From the NCBI GenBank assembly GCA_037013495.1, contig CM072810.1, forward strand, positions 37,849,843 through 37,913,842: 64,000 bases of DNA, in the 5' to 3' direction. The DNA is from Hippophae tibetana. Its lineage: Eukaryota > Streptophyta > Magnoliopsida > Rosales > Elaeagnaceae. The translations under genes and the position numbers were made by a program. Below are positions 53,701 through 64,000 of this stretch, piece after piece. Numbering within the stretch: the stretch's first letter is position 1; the number at the start of each line of letters is the position of its first letter. The notes under the pieces were generated by a model, which worked only from the letters and a program-made list of their open reading frames with translations, had not been told where the DNA came from and ran no database searches.

Positions 53701-55300
53701 CCAAGATTATAGCAATCCACTTTCGCGGATGGAAAGAGCTTGACTTTATAGACATCAAGTATAGTGGTACGAGCAAAGCTATTTTGACACAATTGTTAGA
53801 AATGATGAATCTAATACCAATGAAGAGAAAATATCTATACTTTCCCATAGATTTACTAAATTTCATAGAAAGAATAAACCCGTTTTTAGGTATTTAAAAA
53901 AAAGGTAATCCGAGCTCTAAATTGATTATTTCATTGAATTTATAGTTGTATTTCTTCCAAGCAACTTCAAACATTTTGGAGACCACTCATATAGGCATTT
54001 GATCAAAAAATAATTCTAGAACTATGCAGCTGAACATAAATTTTGAAATCTATATCATGCATGAGGATGAAACTTTGAACAAATTCTATGCAGGTTTTTC
54101 AATCAATTTCTGCTACCCGTACAATTTGGATGGACCTATTTGGAAAAAAAAGTAGATTCAGAAAATTGTTGTTAGCCTACATTATCATTTTCAAGAAAAA
54201 GATAACTTGCTTAAATCCATATAGAAGGCCTGTGAACTTACTGTTAAATGAATTAGTTGGGAAATTATTCGAACTGCATTATTTTTTGTCAAGATGATAG
54301 CAATCCACTTTCGCGGACGAAAAGAGATTAAATTTATAGACATCAAGTATAGTTGTACGAGCGAAGCTATTTTGACACAATTGTTAGAAATGATGAATCT
54401 AATACCAATGAAGAGAAAATATCTATACTCTCCCATAGATTTACTAAATTTCTTAGAAAGAATAAACCCGTTTTTAGGGATTGAAAAAAAAGGTAATTCG
54501 AGCTCTAAAATGGTTATTTCAATGAATTTATTGTTGTATTTCTTCCAAGCAAAATCAAACATTTCGGAGACCACTCATATAGGCATTTGATCAAAAAATA
54601 AATCTATAACTATGCAGCTGAACATAAATTTTGAATTCTATATCATGCAAGAGGATGAAACTTTGAACAAATTCTATGTAGGTTTTTCAATCAATTTCAG
54701 CTACCCGTACAATTTGGATGGACATATTTGGAAAAAAAAAAGTAGATTGAGAAAATTGTTGTGAGTCTACATTATCATTTTCAAGAAGAAGATACCTTGC
54801 TTAAATCCATATAGAAGGCCTGTGAACTTACTGTTAAATGAATCAGTCGAGAAATTATTCGAACTGCATTATTTGTTGCCAAGATGATAGCAATCCATTT
54901 TCGTGGACGGAAAGAGCTTGACTTTATAGACATCAAGTATAGTGGTACGAGCAAAGCTATTTTGACACAATTGTTAGAAATGATGAATCTAATACCAATG
55001 AAGGGAAAATATCTATACTTTCGCATAGATTTACTAAATTTCTTAGAAAGAATAAACCCATTTTTAGGGATTTCCAAAAAAGGTAATCCGAGCTCTAAAA
55101 TGATTATTTCAATGAATTTATAGTTGTATTGGTTCCAAGCTACTTCAAACATTTCGGAGACCACTCATAGAGGCATTTGAGCAAAAAACTTAATCTAGAA
55201 CTATGTAGCTGAACAGAAATTTTGAACTCTATATCCTGCAAGAGGATGAAACTTTGAACAAATTCTATGCAGGTTTTTCAATCCATTTCAGCTACCCAAC
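50763..55300 (+). repeat. HOR block 9: 2,943-bp pentamer, ~1.5 copies
   Basis: Anchors 50763, 51351, 51940, 52529, 53117, then 53706, 54294, 54884. The offset is 2,943-2,944 bp. Shared markers are TTTTTAGGTATTTAAAA and AAATTGATTATTTC (50763, 53706), GGTAATTCGAGC (51351, 54294), and GAAGGGAAAATATC with CTCATAGAGG (51940, 54884). Copies differ at a moderate number of sites. The 53706 anchor reads AAGATTATAGC. The second copy no longer matches once the Y monomers begin near 55,300. The monomer at 51940 also resembles the X at 40750, including TACTTTAAA in the linker. Confidence 0.85.
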
Positions 55301-58300
55301 AATTTGGATGGACCTATTTGGAAAAAAAAGTAGATTGAGAAAATTCTTGTAAGCCTACATTATCATTTTCAAGAAAAAGATACCTTGCTTAAATCCATAT
55401 AGATGGCCTCTGAACTTACTGTAAAATGAATCAGTTGGGAAATTATTCGAACTGCATTATTTGTTGCCAAGATGATAGCAATCCACTTTCGCTGATGGAA
55501 AGAGCTTGACTTTATAGACATCAAGTATAGTGGTACGAGCTAAGCAATTTTGACACAATTGTTAGAATTGAAGAATCTAATACCAATGAAGAGCAAATAT
55601 CTATACTTTCCCATAGATTTACTAAATTTCTTAGAAAGAATAAACCCGTTTTTAGGGATTTAAAAAAAAGGTAATCCGAGCTCTAAAATTATTATTTCAT
55701 TGAATTTATAGTTGTATTTCTTCCAAGCAACTTCAAACATTTTGGAGACCACTCATATAGGCATTTGATCAAAAAATAAATCTAGAACTATGCAGCTGAA
55801 CATAAATTTTGAACTCTATATCATGCAAGAGGATGAAACTTTGAACAAATTCTATGCAGGTTTTTCAATCAATTTCAGCTACCCGTACAATTTGGATGGA
55901 CCTATATGGAAAAAAAAGTAGATTGAGAAAATTGTTGTTAGCCTACATTATCATTTTCAAGAAAAAGATACCTTGCTTAAATCCATATAGATGGCCTGTC
56001 AACTTACTGTTAAATGAATCAGTTGGGAAATTATTCGAACTGCATTATTTGTTGCCAAGATGATAGCAATCCACTTTCGCTGATGGAAAGAGCTTGACTT
56101 TATAGACATCAAGTATAGTGGTACGAGCTAAGCAATTTTGACACAATTGTTAGAATTGAAGAATCTAATACCAATGAAGAGAAAATATCTATACTTTCCC
56201 ATAGATTTATTAATTTCTTAGAAAGAATAAACCCGTTTTTAGGGATTTAAAAAAAAGGTAATCCGAGCTCTAAAATTATTATTTCATTGAATTTATAGTT
56301 GTATTTCTTCCAAGCAACTTCAAACATTTTGGAGACCACTCATATAGGCATTTGATCAAAAAATAAATCTAGAACTATGCAGCTGAACATAAATTTCGAA
56401 CTCTATATCATGCAAGAGGATGAAACTTTGAACAAATTCTATGCAGGTTTTTCAATCAATTTCAGCTACCCGTACAATTTGGATGGACCTATATGGAAAA
56501 AAAAGTAGATTGAGAAAATTGTTGTTAGCCTACATTATCATTTTCAAGAAAAAGATAACTTGCTTAAATCCATATAGAAGGCCTGTGAACTTACTGTTAA
56601 ATGAATCAGTTGGGAAATTATTCGAACTGCATTATTTGTTGCCAAGATGATAGCAATCCACTTTCGCGGACGAAAAGAGCTTGAATTTATAGACATCAAG
56701 TATAGTTGTTCGAGCGAAGCTATTTTGACACAATTGTTAGAAATGATGAATCTAATACCAATGAAGAGAAAATATCTATACTCTCCCATAGATTTACTAA
56801 ATTTCTTAGAAAGAATAAACCCATTTTTAGGGATTTTCGAAAAAGGTAATCCGAGCTCTAAAATAAGTATTTCAATGAATTTATAGTTGTATTTCTTCCA
56901 AGCAACTTTAAACATTTTGGAGACCACTCATATAGGCATTTGAGAAAAAAACTAAATCTAGAACTATGCAGTTGAACATAAATTTTGAACTCTATAACAT
57001 GCAAGATGATGAAACTTTGAACAAATTCTACGCAGGTTTTTCAAACATTATCAACTACTCGTAAAATTTGGATGGACCTATTTGGAAAAAAAAGTAGATT
57101 GAGAAAATTGTTGTTAGCCTACATTATCATTTCCAAGAAAAAGATACCTTGCTTAAATCCATATAGAAGGCCTGTGAACTTACTGTAAAATGAATCAGTT
57201 GGGAAATTATTCGAACTGCATTATTTGTTGCCAAGATGATAGCAATCCACTTTCGCGGACGAAAAGAGCTTGAATTTATAGACATCAAGTATAGTTGTAC
57301 GAGCAAAGCTATTTTGACACAATTGTTAGAAATGATGAATCTAATACCAATGAAGGGAAAATATCTATACTTTCGCATAGATTTACTAAATTTCTTAGAA
57401 AGAATAAACCCATTTTTAGGGATTTCCAAAAAAGGTAATCCGAGCTCTAAAATGAATATTTCAATGAATTTATAGTTGTATTGCTTCCAAGCTACTTCAA
57501 ACATTTCGGAGACCACTCATAGAGGCATTTGAGCAAAAAACTAAATCTAGAACTATGCAGCTGAACAGAAATTTTGAACTCTATATCATGCAAGAGGATG
57601 AAACTTTGAACAAATTCTATGCAGGTTTTTCAATCCATTTCAGCTACCTGTACAATTTGGATGGACCTATTTGGAAAAAAAAGTAGATTGAGAAAATTCT
57701 TGTTAGCCTACATTATCATTTTCAAGAAAAAGATACCTTGCTTAAATCCATATAGATGGCCTCTGAACTTACTGTAAAATGAATCAGTTGGGAAATTATT
57801 CGAACTGCATTATTTGTTGCCAAGATGATAGCAATCCACTTTCGCGGACGAAAAGAGCTTGAAATTATAGACATCAAGTATAGTTGTACGAGCGAAGCTA
57901 TTTTGACACAATTGTTAGAAATGATGAATCTAATACCAATGAAGAGAAAATATCTATACTCTCCCATAGATTTACTAAATTTCTTAGAAAGAATAAACCC
58001 GTGTTTAGGGATTTAAAAAAAAGGTAATCCGAGCTCTAAAATGATTATTTCAATGAATTTATTGTTGTATTTCTTCCAAGCAAAATCAAACATTTTGGAG
58101 ACCAATCATATAGGCATTTGATCAAAAAATAAATCTAGAACTATGCAGCTGAACATAAATTTTGAACTCTATATCATGCAAGAGGATGAAACTTTGAACA
58201 AATTCTATGCAGGTTTTTCAATCAATTTCAGCTACCCGTACAATTTGGATGGACCTATATGGAAAAAAAAGTAGATTGAGAAAATTGTTGTTAGCCTACA

Positions 58301-59300
58301 TTATCATTTTCAAGAAAAAGATACCTTGCTTAAATCCATATAGATGGCCTGTCAACTTACTGTTAAATGAATCGGTTGGGAAATTATTCGAACTGCATTA
58401 TTTGTTGCCAAGATGATAGCAATCCACTTTCGCTGATGGAAAGAGCTTGACTTTATAGACATCAAGTATAGTGGTACGAGCTAAGCAATTTTGACACAAT
58501 TGTTAGAATTGAAGAATCTAATACCAATGAAGAGAAAATATCTATACTTTCCCATAGATTTACTAAATTTCTTAGAAAGAATAAACCCGTTTTTAGGGAT
58601 TTAAAAAAAAAGGTAATCCGAGCTCTAAAATTATTATTTCATTGAATTTATAGTTGTATTTCTTCCAAGCAACTTCAAACATTTTGGAGACCACTCATAT
58701 AGGCATTTGATCAAAAAATAAATCTAGAACTATGCAGCTGAACATAAATTTTGAACTCTATATCATGCAAGAGGATGAAACTTTGAACAAATTCTATACA
58801 GGTTTTTCAATCAATTTCAGCTACCCGTACAATTTGGATGGACCTATATGGAAAAAAAAGTAGATTGAGAAAATTGTTGTTAGCCTACATTATCATTTTC
58901 AAGAAAAAGATAACTTGCTTAAATCCATATAGAAGGCCTGTGAACTTACTGTTAAATGAATCAGTTGGGAAATTATTCGAACTGCATTATTTGTTGCCAA
59001 GATGATAGCAATCCACTTTCGCGGACGAAAAGAGCTTGAATTTATAGACATCAAGTATAGTTGTACGAGGGAAGCTATTTTGACACAATTGTTAGAAATG
59101 ATGAATCTAATACCAATGAAGAGAAAATATCTACTCTCCCATAGATTTACTAAATTTCTTAGAAAGAATAAACCCGTGTTTAGGGATTTAAAAAAAAGGT
59201 AATCCGAGCTCTAAAATGATTATTTCAATGAATTTATTGTTGTATTTCTTCCAAGCAAAATCAAACATTTTGGAGACCAATCATATAGGCATTTGATCAA
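55300..59300 (+). repeat. HOR block 10: tetramer of about 2,354 bp with Y and Z monomers
   Basis: Anchors 55472, 56060, 56647, 57236, 57825, 58413, 59002. Y (55472, 56060, 58413) has CGCTGATGGAAAGAGC and GTACGAGCTAAGC, the latter putting a TAA in the frame open in most monomers. Z (56647, 59002, also like 57825) has AGTTGT followed by CGAGCGAAGC-like sequence. The Y at 56060 and Z at 56647 recur at 58413 and 59002, an offset of 2,353-2,355 bp. The 59002 monomer lacks two bases in ATATCTACTCTCCC, and its linker is shortened by two bases at AAAAAAAAATC near 59,300. Confidence 0.83.
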
Positions 59301-62300
59301 AAAAAAATCTAGAACTATGCAGCTGAACATAAATTTTGAACTCTATATCATGCAAGAGGATGAAACTTTGAACAAATTCTATGCAGGTTTTTCAATCAAT
59401 TTCACCTACCCGTACAATTTGGATGGACATATTTGGAAAAAAAAGTAGATTGAGAAAATTGTTGTTAGTCTACATTATCATTTTCAAGAAGAAGATACCT
59501 TGCTTAAATTCATATAGAAGGCCTGTGAACTTACTGTTAAAAGAATCAGTCGGGAATTATTCGAACTGCATTATTTGTTGCCAAGATAATAGCAATCCAC
59601 TTTCGTGGACGGAAAGAGCTTGACTTTATAGACATCAAGTATAGTGGTACGAGCAAAGCTATTTGGACACAATTGTTAGAAATGATGAATCTAATACCAA
59701 TGAAGAGAAAATATCTATACTTTCGCATAGATTTACTAACTTTCTTAGAAAGAATAAACCCATTTAGGGATTTTCAAAAAGGTAATCCGAGCTCTAAAAT
59801 GATTATTTCAATGAATTTATAGTTGTATTTCTTCCAAGCTACTTCAAACATTTCGGAGACCACTCATATAGACATTTGAGTAAAAAACTAAATCTAGAAC
59901 TATGCTATTGAAGAGAAATTTTGAACTCTATATCATGCAAGAGGATTAAACATTGAACAAATTCTACGTAGGATTTTCAATCATTATCAACTGCTCGTAC
60001 AATTTGGATGGACCTATTTGGAAAAAAAGTAGATTGATAGAATTGTTGTTAGCCTACATTATCATTTTCAAGAAAAAGATACCTTGCTTAAATCCATATA
60101 GAAGGCCTGTGAACTTACTGTTAAATGAATCAGTTTGGAAATTATTCGAACTGCATTATTTGTTGCCAAGATTATAGCAATCCACTTTCACGGACGGAAA
60201 GAGCTTGACTTTATAGACATCAAGTATAGTGGTACGAGCGAAGCTATTTTGACACAATTGTTAGAAATGATGAATCTAATACCAATGAAGAGAAAATATC
60301 TATACTTTCCCACAGATTTACTAAATTTCGTAGAAAGAATAAACCCGTTTATAGGGATTTAAGAAAAAGGTAATCCGAGATCTCAAATTATTATTTCAAT
60401 GAATTTATTGTTGTATTTCTTCCAAGCGACTTCAAACATTTTGGAGACCACTCATATAGGCATTTGAGCAATAAACTAAATCTAGAACTATGCTGTTGAA
60501 CAGAAATTTTGAACTCTATATCATGCAAGAGGATTAAACATTGAACAAATTCTATGCAGGTTATCAAACATTATCAACTACTTGACCAATTTGGATGGAC
60601 CTATTTGGAAAAAAAAGTAGATTGAGAAATTTTTTGTTAGCCTACATTATAACTTTCAAGAAAACGATACCTTGCTTAAATCTATATAGAAGGCCTCTTA
60701 ACTTACTATTAAATGAATCAGTTGGGAAATTGTTCGAACTGCATCACTTGTTACCAAGATGATGGCAATCCATTGTCGTGGGCAGAAAGAGCTTGACTTT
60801 ATAGACATCAAGTATAGTGGTACGAGCGAAGCTATTTTGACACAATTGTTAGAAATGATGAATCTAATACCAATGAAGAGAAAATATCTATACTTTCCCA
60901 CAGATTTACTAACTTTCTTAGAAAGAATAAACCCGTTTTTAGGGATTTAAGAAAAAGGTAATCCGAGCTCTAAAATGATTATTTCAATGAATTTATAGTT
61001 GTATTTCTTCCAAGCTACTTCAAACATTTCAGAGACCACTCATATAGGCATTTGAGCAAAAAACTAAATCTAGAACTATGCAGCTGAACAGAAATTTTGA
61101 ACTCTATATCATGCAAGAGGATAAAATTTTGAACAAATTCTACGCAGGTTTTTCAATCATTATCAACTACCCGTACAATTTGGATGGACATATTTGGAAA
61201 AAAAAAGTAGATTGAGAAAATTGTTGTTAGCCTACATTATCATTTCCAAGAAAAAGATACCTTGCTTAAATCCATATAGAAGGCATGTGAACTTACTACT
61301 AAATGAATCAGTTGGGAAATTATTCGAACTGCATTATTTGATGCCAAGCTGATAGCAATCCACTTTCGCGGACGAAAAGAGCTTGAATTTATAGACATCA
61401 AGTATAGTTGTACGAGCGAAGCTATTTTGACACAATTGTTAGAAATGATGAATCTAATACCAATGAAGAGAAAATATCTATACTCTCCCATAGATTTACT
61501 AAATTTCTTAGAAAGAATAAACCCATGTTTAGGGATTTAAAAAAAAGGTAATCCGAGCTCTAAAATGATTATTGCAATGAATTTATTGTTGTATTTCTTC
61601 CAAGAAAAATCAAACATTTTGGAGACCACTCATATAGGCATTTGAGCAAAAAATAAATCTAGAACTATGCAGCTGAACATAAATTTTGAACTCTATATCA
61701 TGCAAGAGGATGAAACTTTGAACAAATTCTATGCAGGTTTTTCAATCAATTTCAGCTACCCGTACAATTTGGATGGACATATTTGGAAAAAAAAGTAGAT
61801 TGAGAAAATTGTTGTTAGTCTACATTATCATTTTCAAGAAGAAGATACCTTGCTTAAATCCATATAGAAGGCCTGTGAAATTACTGTTAAATGAATCAGT
61901 CGGGAAATTATTCGAACTGCATTATTTTGTTGCCAACATGATAGTAATCCACTTTCGCGGACGAAAAGAGCTTGAATTTATAGACATCAAGTATAGTGGT
62001 ACGAGCAAAGCTATTTTGACACAATTGTTAGAAATGATGAATTTAATACCAATGAAGAGAAAATATCTATACTCTCCCATAGATTTACTAAATTTCTTAG
62101 AAAGAATAAACCTCTTTTTAGGGATTTAAAAAAAAGGTAATCCGAGCTCTAAAATGATTATTTCAATGAATTTATAGTTGTATTTCTTCCAAGCAAAATC
62201 AAACATTTCGGAGACCACTCATATAGGCATTTGATCAAAAAATAAATCTAGAACTATGCAGATGAACAGTAATTTTGAACTCTATATCATGCAAGAGGAT

Positions 62301-64000
62301 GAAACTTTGAACAAATTCTATGCAGGTTTTTCAATCAATTTCAGCTACCCGTACATTTTGGATGGACATATTTGGAAAAAAAAGTAGATTGAGAAAATTG
62401 TTGTTAGTCTACATTATCATTTTCAAGAAGAAGATACCTTGCTTAAATCCATATAGAAGGCATGTGAACTTACTGTTAAATGAATCAGCAGGAAATTATT
62501 TGAACTGCATTATTTGTTGCCAAGATGATAGCAATCCACTTTCGTGGACGGAAAGAGCTTGACTTTATAGACATCAAGTATAGTGGTACGATCAAAGCTA
62601 TTTGGACACAATTGTTAGAAATGATGAATCTAATACCAATGAAGAGAAAATATCTATACTTTCGCATAGATTTACTAACTTTCTTAGAAAGAATAAACCC
62701 ATTTAGGGATTTTCAAAAAGGTAATCCGAGCTCTAAAATGATTATTTCAATGAATTTATAGTTGTATTTCTTCCAAGCTACTTAAAAAATTTCGGAGACC
62801 ACTCATATAGGCATTTGAGCAAAAAACTAAATCTAGAACTTTGCTATTGAACAGAAATTTTGAACTCTATATCATGCAAGAGGATTAAACATTGAACAAA
62901 TTCTACGCAGGATTTTCAATCATTATCAACTGCTCGTACAATTTGGATGGACCTATTTGGAAAAAAAGTAGATTGATAAAAGTTTTGTTAGCCTACATTA
63001 TCATTTTCAAGAAAAAGATACCTTGCTTAAATCCATATAGAAGGCCTGTGAAGTTACTGTTAAATGAATCAGTTTGGAAATTATTCGAACTGCATTATTT
63101 GTTGCCAAGATGATAGCAATCCACTTTCACGGACGGAAAGAGCTTGACTTTATAGACATCAAGTATAGTGGTACGAGCGAAGCTATTTTGACACAATTGT
63201 TAGAAATGATGAACCTAATACCAATGAAGAGAAAATATCTATACTTTCCCATACATTTACTAAATTTCGTAGAAAGAATAAACCCGTTTTTAGGGATTTA
63301 AGAAAAAGGTAATCCGAGATCTCAAATGATTATTCAATGAATTTATTGTTGTATTTCTTCCAAGCGACTTCAAACATTTTGGAGACCACTCATATAGGCA
63401 TTTGAGCAAAAAACTAAATCTTGAACTATGCTATTGAACATAAATTTTGAACTCTATATCATGCCAGAGGATTAAACATTGAACAAATTCTATGCAGGTT
63501 ATCAAACATTATCAACTACTTGACCAATTTGGATGGACCTATTTGGAAAAAAAAGTAGATTGAGAAATTTTTTGTTAGCCTACATTATAATTTTCAAGAA
63601 AAAGATACCTTGCTTAAATCTATATAGAAGGCCTCTTAACTTACTATTAAATGAATCAGTTGGGAAATTATTCGAACTGCATCACTTGTTACCAAGATGA
63701 TGGCAATCCATTGTCGTGGACGGAAAGAGTTTGACTTTATAGACATCAAGTATAGTGGTACGAGCGAAGCTATTTTGACACAATTGTTAGAAATGACGAA
63801 TCTAATACCAATGAAGAGAAAATATCTATACTTTCCCATAGATTTACTAAATTTCTTAGAAAGAATAAACCCGTTTTTAGGGATTTAAGAAAAAGGTAAT
63901 CCGAGCTCTAAAATGATTATTTCAATGAATTTATAGTTGTATTTCTTCCAAGCTACTTCAAACATTTCGGAGACCACTCATAAAGGCATTTGAGCAAAAA
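59300..64000 (+). repeat. HOR block 11: divergent 2,939-bp pentamer at the right edge
   Basis: Anchors 59586, 60171, 60759, 61349, 61938, then 62525, 63110, 63697. The offset is 2,938-2,939 bp. Shared private markers are GCTATTTGGACAC with CCATTTAGGGATTTTC (59586, 62525), CAACTGCTCGTAC (linkers near 59,990 and 62,930), and CATCACTTGTTACC with GATGGCAATCCATTGTCG (60759, 63697) preceded by AGGTTATCAAACATTATC. These monomers carry more private substitutions and small indels than any others in the window, and the two pentamer copies also differ more from each other. The last copy runs off the window. Confidence 0.86.
61731..62129 (+). other. 132-codon open frame within satellite; not considered a gene
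   Basis: This is the longest open frame I know of here. An extra T in CATTATTTTGTTGCC (near 61,926) joins the 69-codon frame that starts ATGCAGGTTTTTC to the frame that starts at the anchor. In most monomers these two frames are separate, because TGA overlaps the anchor ATG. The predicted product begins MQVFQSISATRTIWMD and ends ERINLFLGI. I recognise no family, catalytic motif or signal peptide. Neighbouring monomers with the same sequence lack the fusion, so it is a chance product of a single-base insertion. If the satellite derives from coding DNA, this would be the best glimpse of it, but I see no support for function. Confidence 0.3.

Larger units (their letters stand above)
1..64000. 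repeat. Tandem satellite array, ~588-bp monomer, about 109 copies
   Basis: Every part of the window is occupied by head-to-tail copies of one monomer in a single orientation. An anchor motif (ATGATAGCAATCC or a one- or two-base variant) occurs 109 times from 185 to 63,697 with a mean spacing of 588.07 bp. The exceptions to 586-590 bp are two intervals of 574 bp (ending at 40,750 and 50,763), two of 603 bp (ending at 45,469 and 47,248), and a few short or long ones near the right end (584, 585). No inversion, foreign insertion or unique spacer is visible, so there is no gene-free gap to describe separately. An array of this size and monomer length is typical of eukaryotic satellite DNA. Location (centromere, pericentromere, B chromosome) and species cannot be read from the sequence. 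Confidence 0.99.

Noticed and set aside
1..64000. About 190 open frames of 60-132 codons on both strands as protein-coding genes
   Set aside because: They are the same handful of frames repeated every 588 bp. Plus and minus frames overlap, changes between copies are mostly non-synonymous, several copies are broken, and no family or motif is recognisable.
1..64000. CRISPR array or other repeat-spacer system
   Set aside because: The repeats are contiguous 588-bp units with no unique spacers. Unit length and homogeneity fit satellite DNA only.
1..64000. A continuous reading frame across monomers, since 588 is divisible by three
   Set aside because: Stops occur in every frame within each monomer (for example TGA overlapping the anchor ATG, TAG after the second A tract, TTTAA at the first), so no multi-monomer protein can be read.
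1..64000. Transposon or retroelement fragments embedded in the array
   Set aside because: No terminal repeats, target-site duplications, poly(A)-ended insertions or length jumps larger than 15 bp interrupt the 588-bp rhythm, and no transposase or reverse transcriptase motif appears in any frame.
1..64000. Bacterial regulatory sites, terminators and ribosome binding sites
   Set aside because: AT-rich segments resemble -10 boxes or TATA boxes and AATAAA occurs in each monomer, but these are expected by composition. There is no gene for them to serve.
1..64000. Assembly artefact as the cause of the HOR blocks
   Set aside because: Blocks use different periods, carry shared derived indels and show graded divergence, which a collapsed or looped assembly would not make. 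I cannot exclude a local copy-number error or A-tract length errors without reads.
1..64000. Assignment to a named satellite family or species
   Set aside because: I do not recognise the monomer. A search of a repeat database with the consensus would settle it; nothing in the sequence alone does.

Overview
The whole 64,000-base window is one uninterrupted tandem array of a roughly 588-bp, AT-rich (about one-third GC by eye) satellite monomer. I anchored the register on a conserved ATGATAGCAATCC-like motif and found 109 occurrences, from position 185 to 63,697. The mean spacing is 588.07 bp, and almost all intervals are 586-590 bp. Both ends of the window lie inside the array. I find no protein-coding gene I would defend, no rRNA, tRNA or CRISPR array, no intact transposon and no unique-sequence spacer. 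A 64-kb array of this kind points to a eukaryotic nuclear chromosome (centromeric, pericentromeric, B-chromosomal or other heterochromatic satellite). The sequence does not let me name the species or even the kingdom.

The array is not a simple run of equal monomers. Diagnostic variants define monomer types that recur in higher-order repeats (HORs) of changing unit size. From left to right: a 1,765-bp trimer (A-B-C, about 3.7 copies, 1-6.49 kb); a 2,940-bp pentamer (about 4.6-10.7 kb); a 1,764-bp trimer (about 9.8-13.4 kb); a 2,352-bp tetramer in three copies (11.9-19.0 kb); a 1,763-bp trimer (19.6-23.3 kb); a 1,175-bp dimer (23.1-25.1 kb); a heterogeneous mosaic with a decayed 1,765-bp trimer (25.2-32.5 kb); a 1,176-bp dimer nested in a 3,528-bp hexamer (32.5-38.6 kb); a mosaic of four types (38.7-44.0 kb); a very homogeneous 1,779-bp trimer carrying a 14-bp internal duplication (44.0-48.8 kb); a mosaic (48.8-50.8 kb); a 2,943-bp pentamer (50.8-55.3 kb); a tetramer of about 2,354 bp (55.3-59.3 kb); and an older, more divergent 2,939-bp pentamer at the right end (59.3-64 kb).

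The many open frames of 60-132 codons on both strands are copies of the same few frames within the monomer. They are broken by indels or stops in some monomers. Their differences are mostly amino-acid-changing, and the plus and minus frames overlap one another. I treat them as incidental, perhaps a faint relic of the sequence that seeded the satellite, and not as genes. The interest of the window is its record of array evolution: nested duplications of different period, datable indels shared over 6-10 kb, chimeric monomers marking recombination junctions, a CpG-decay pattern among variants, and a monomer length of exactly 3 x 196 bp.
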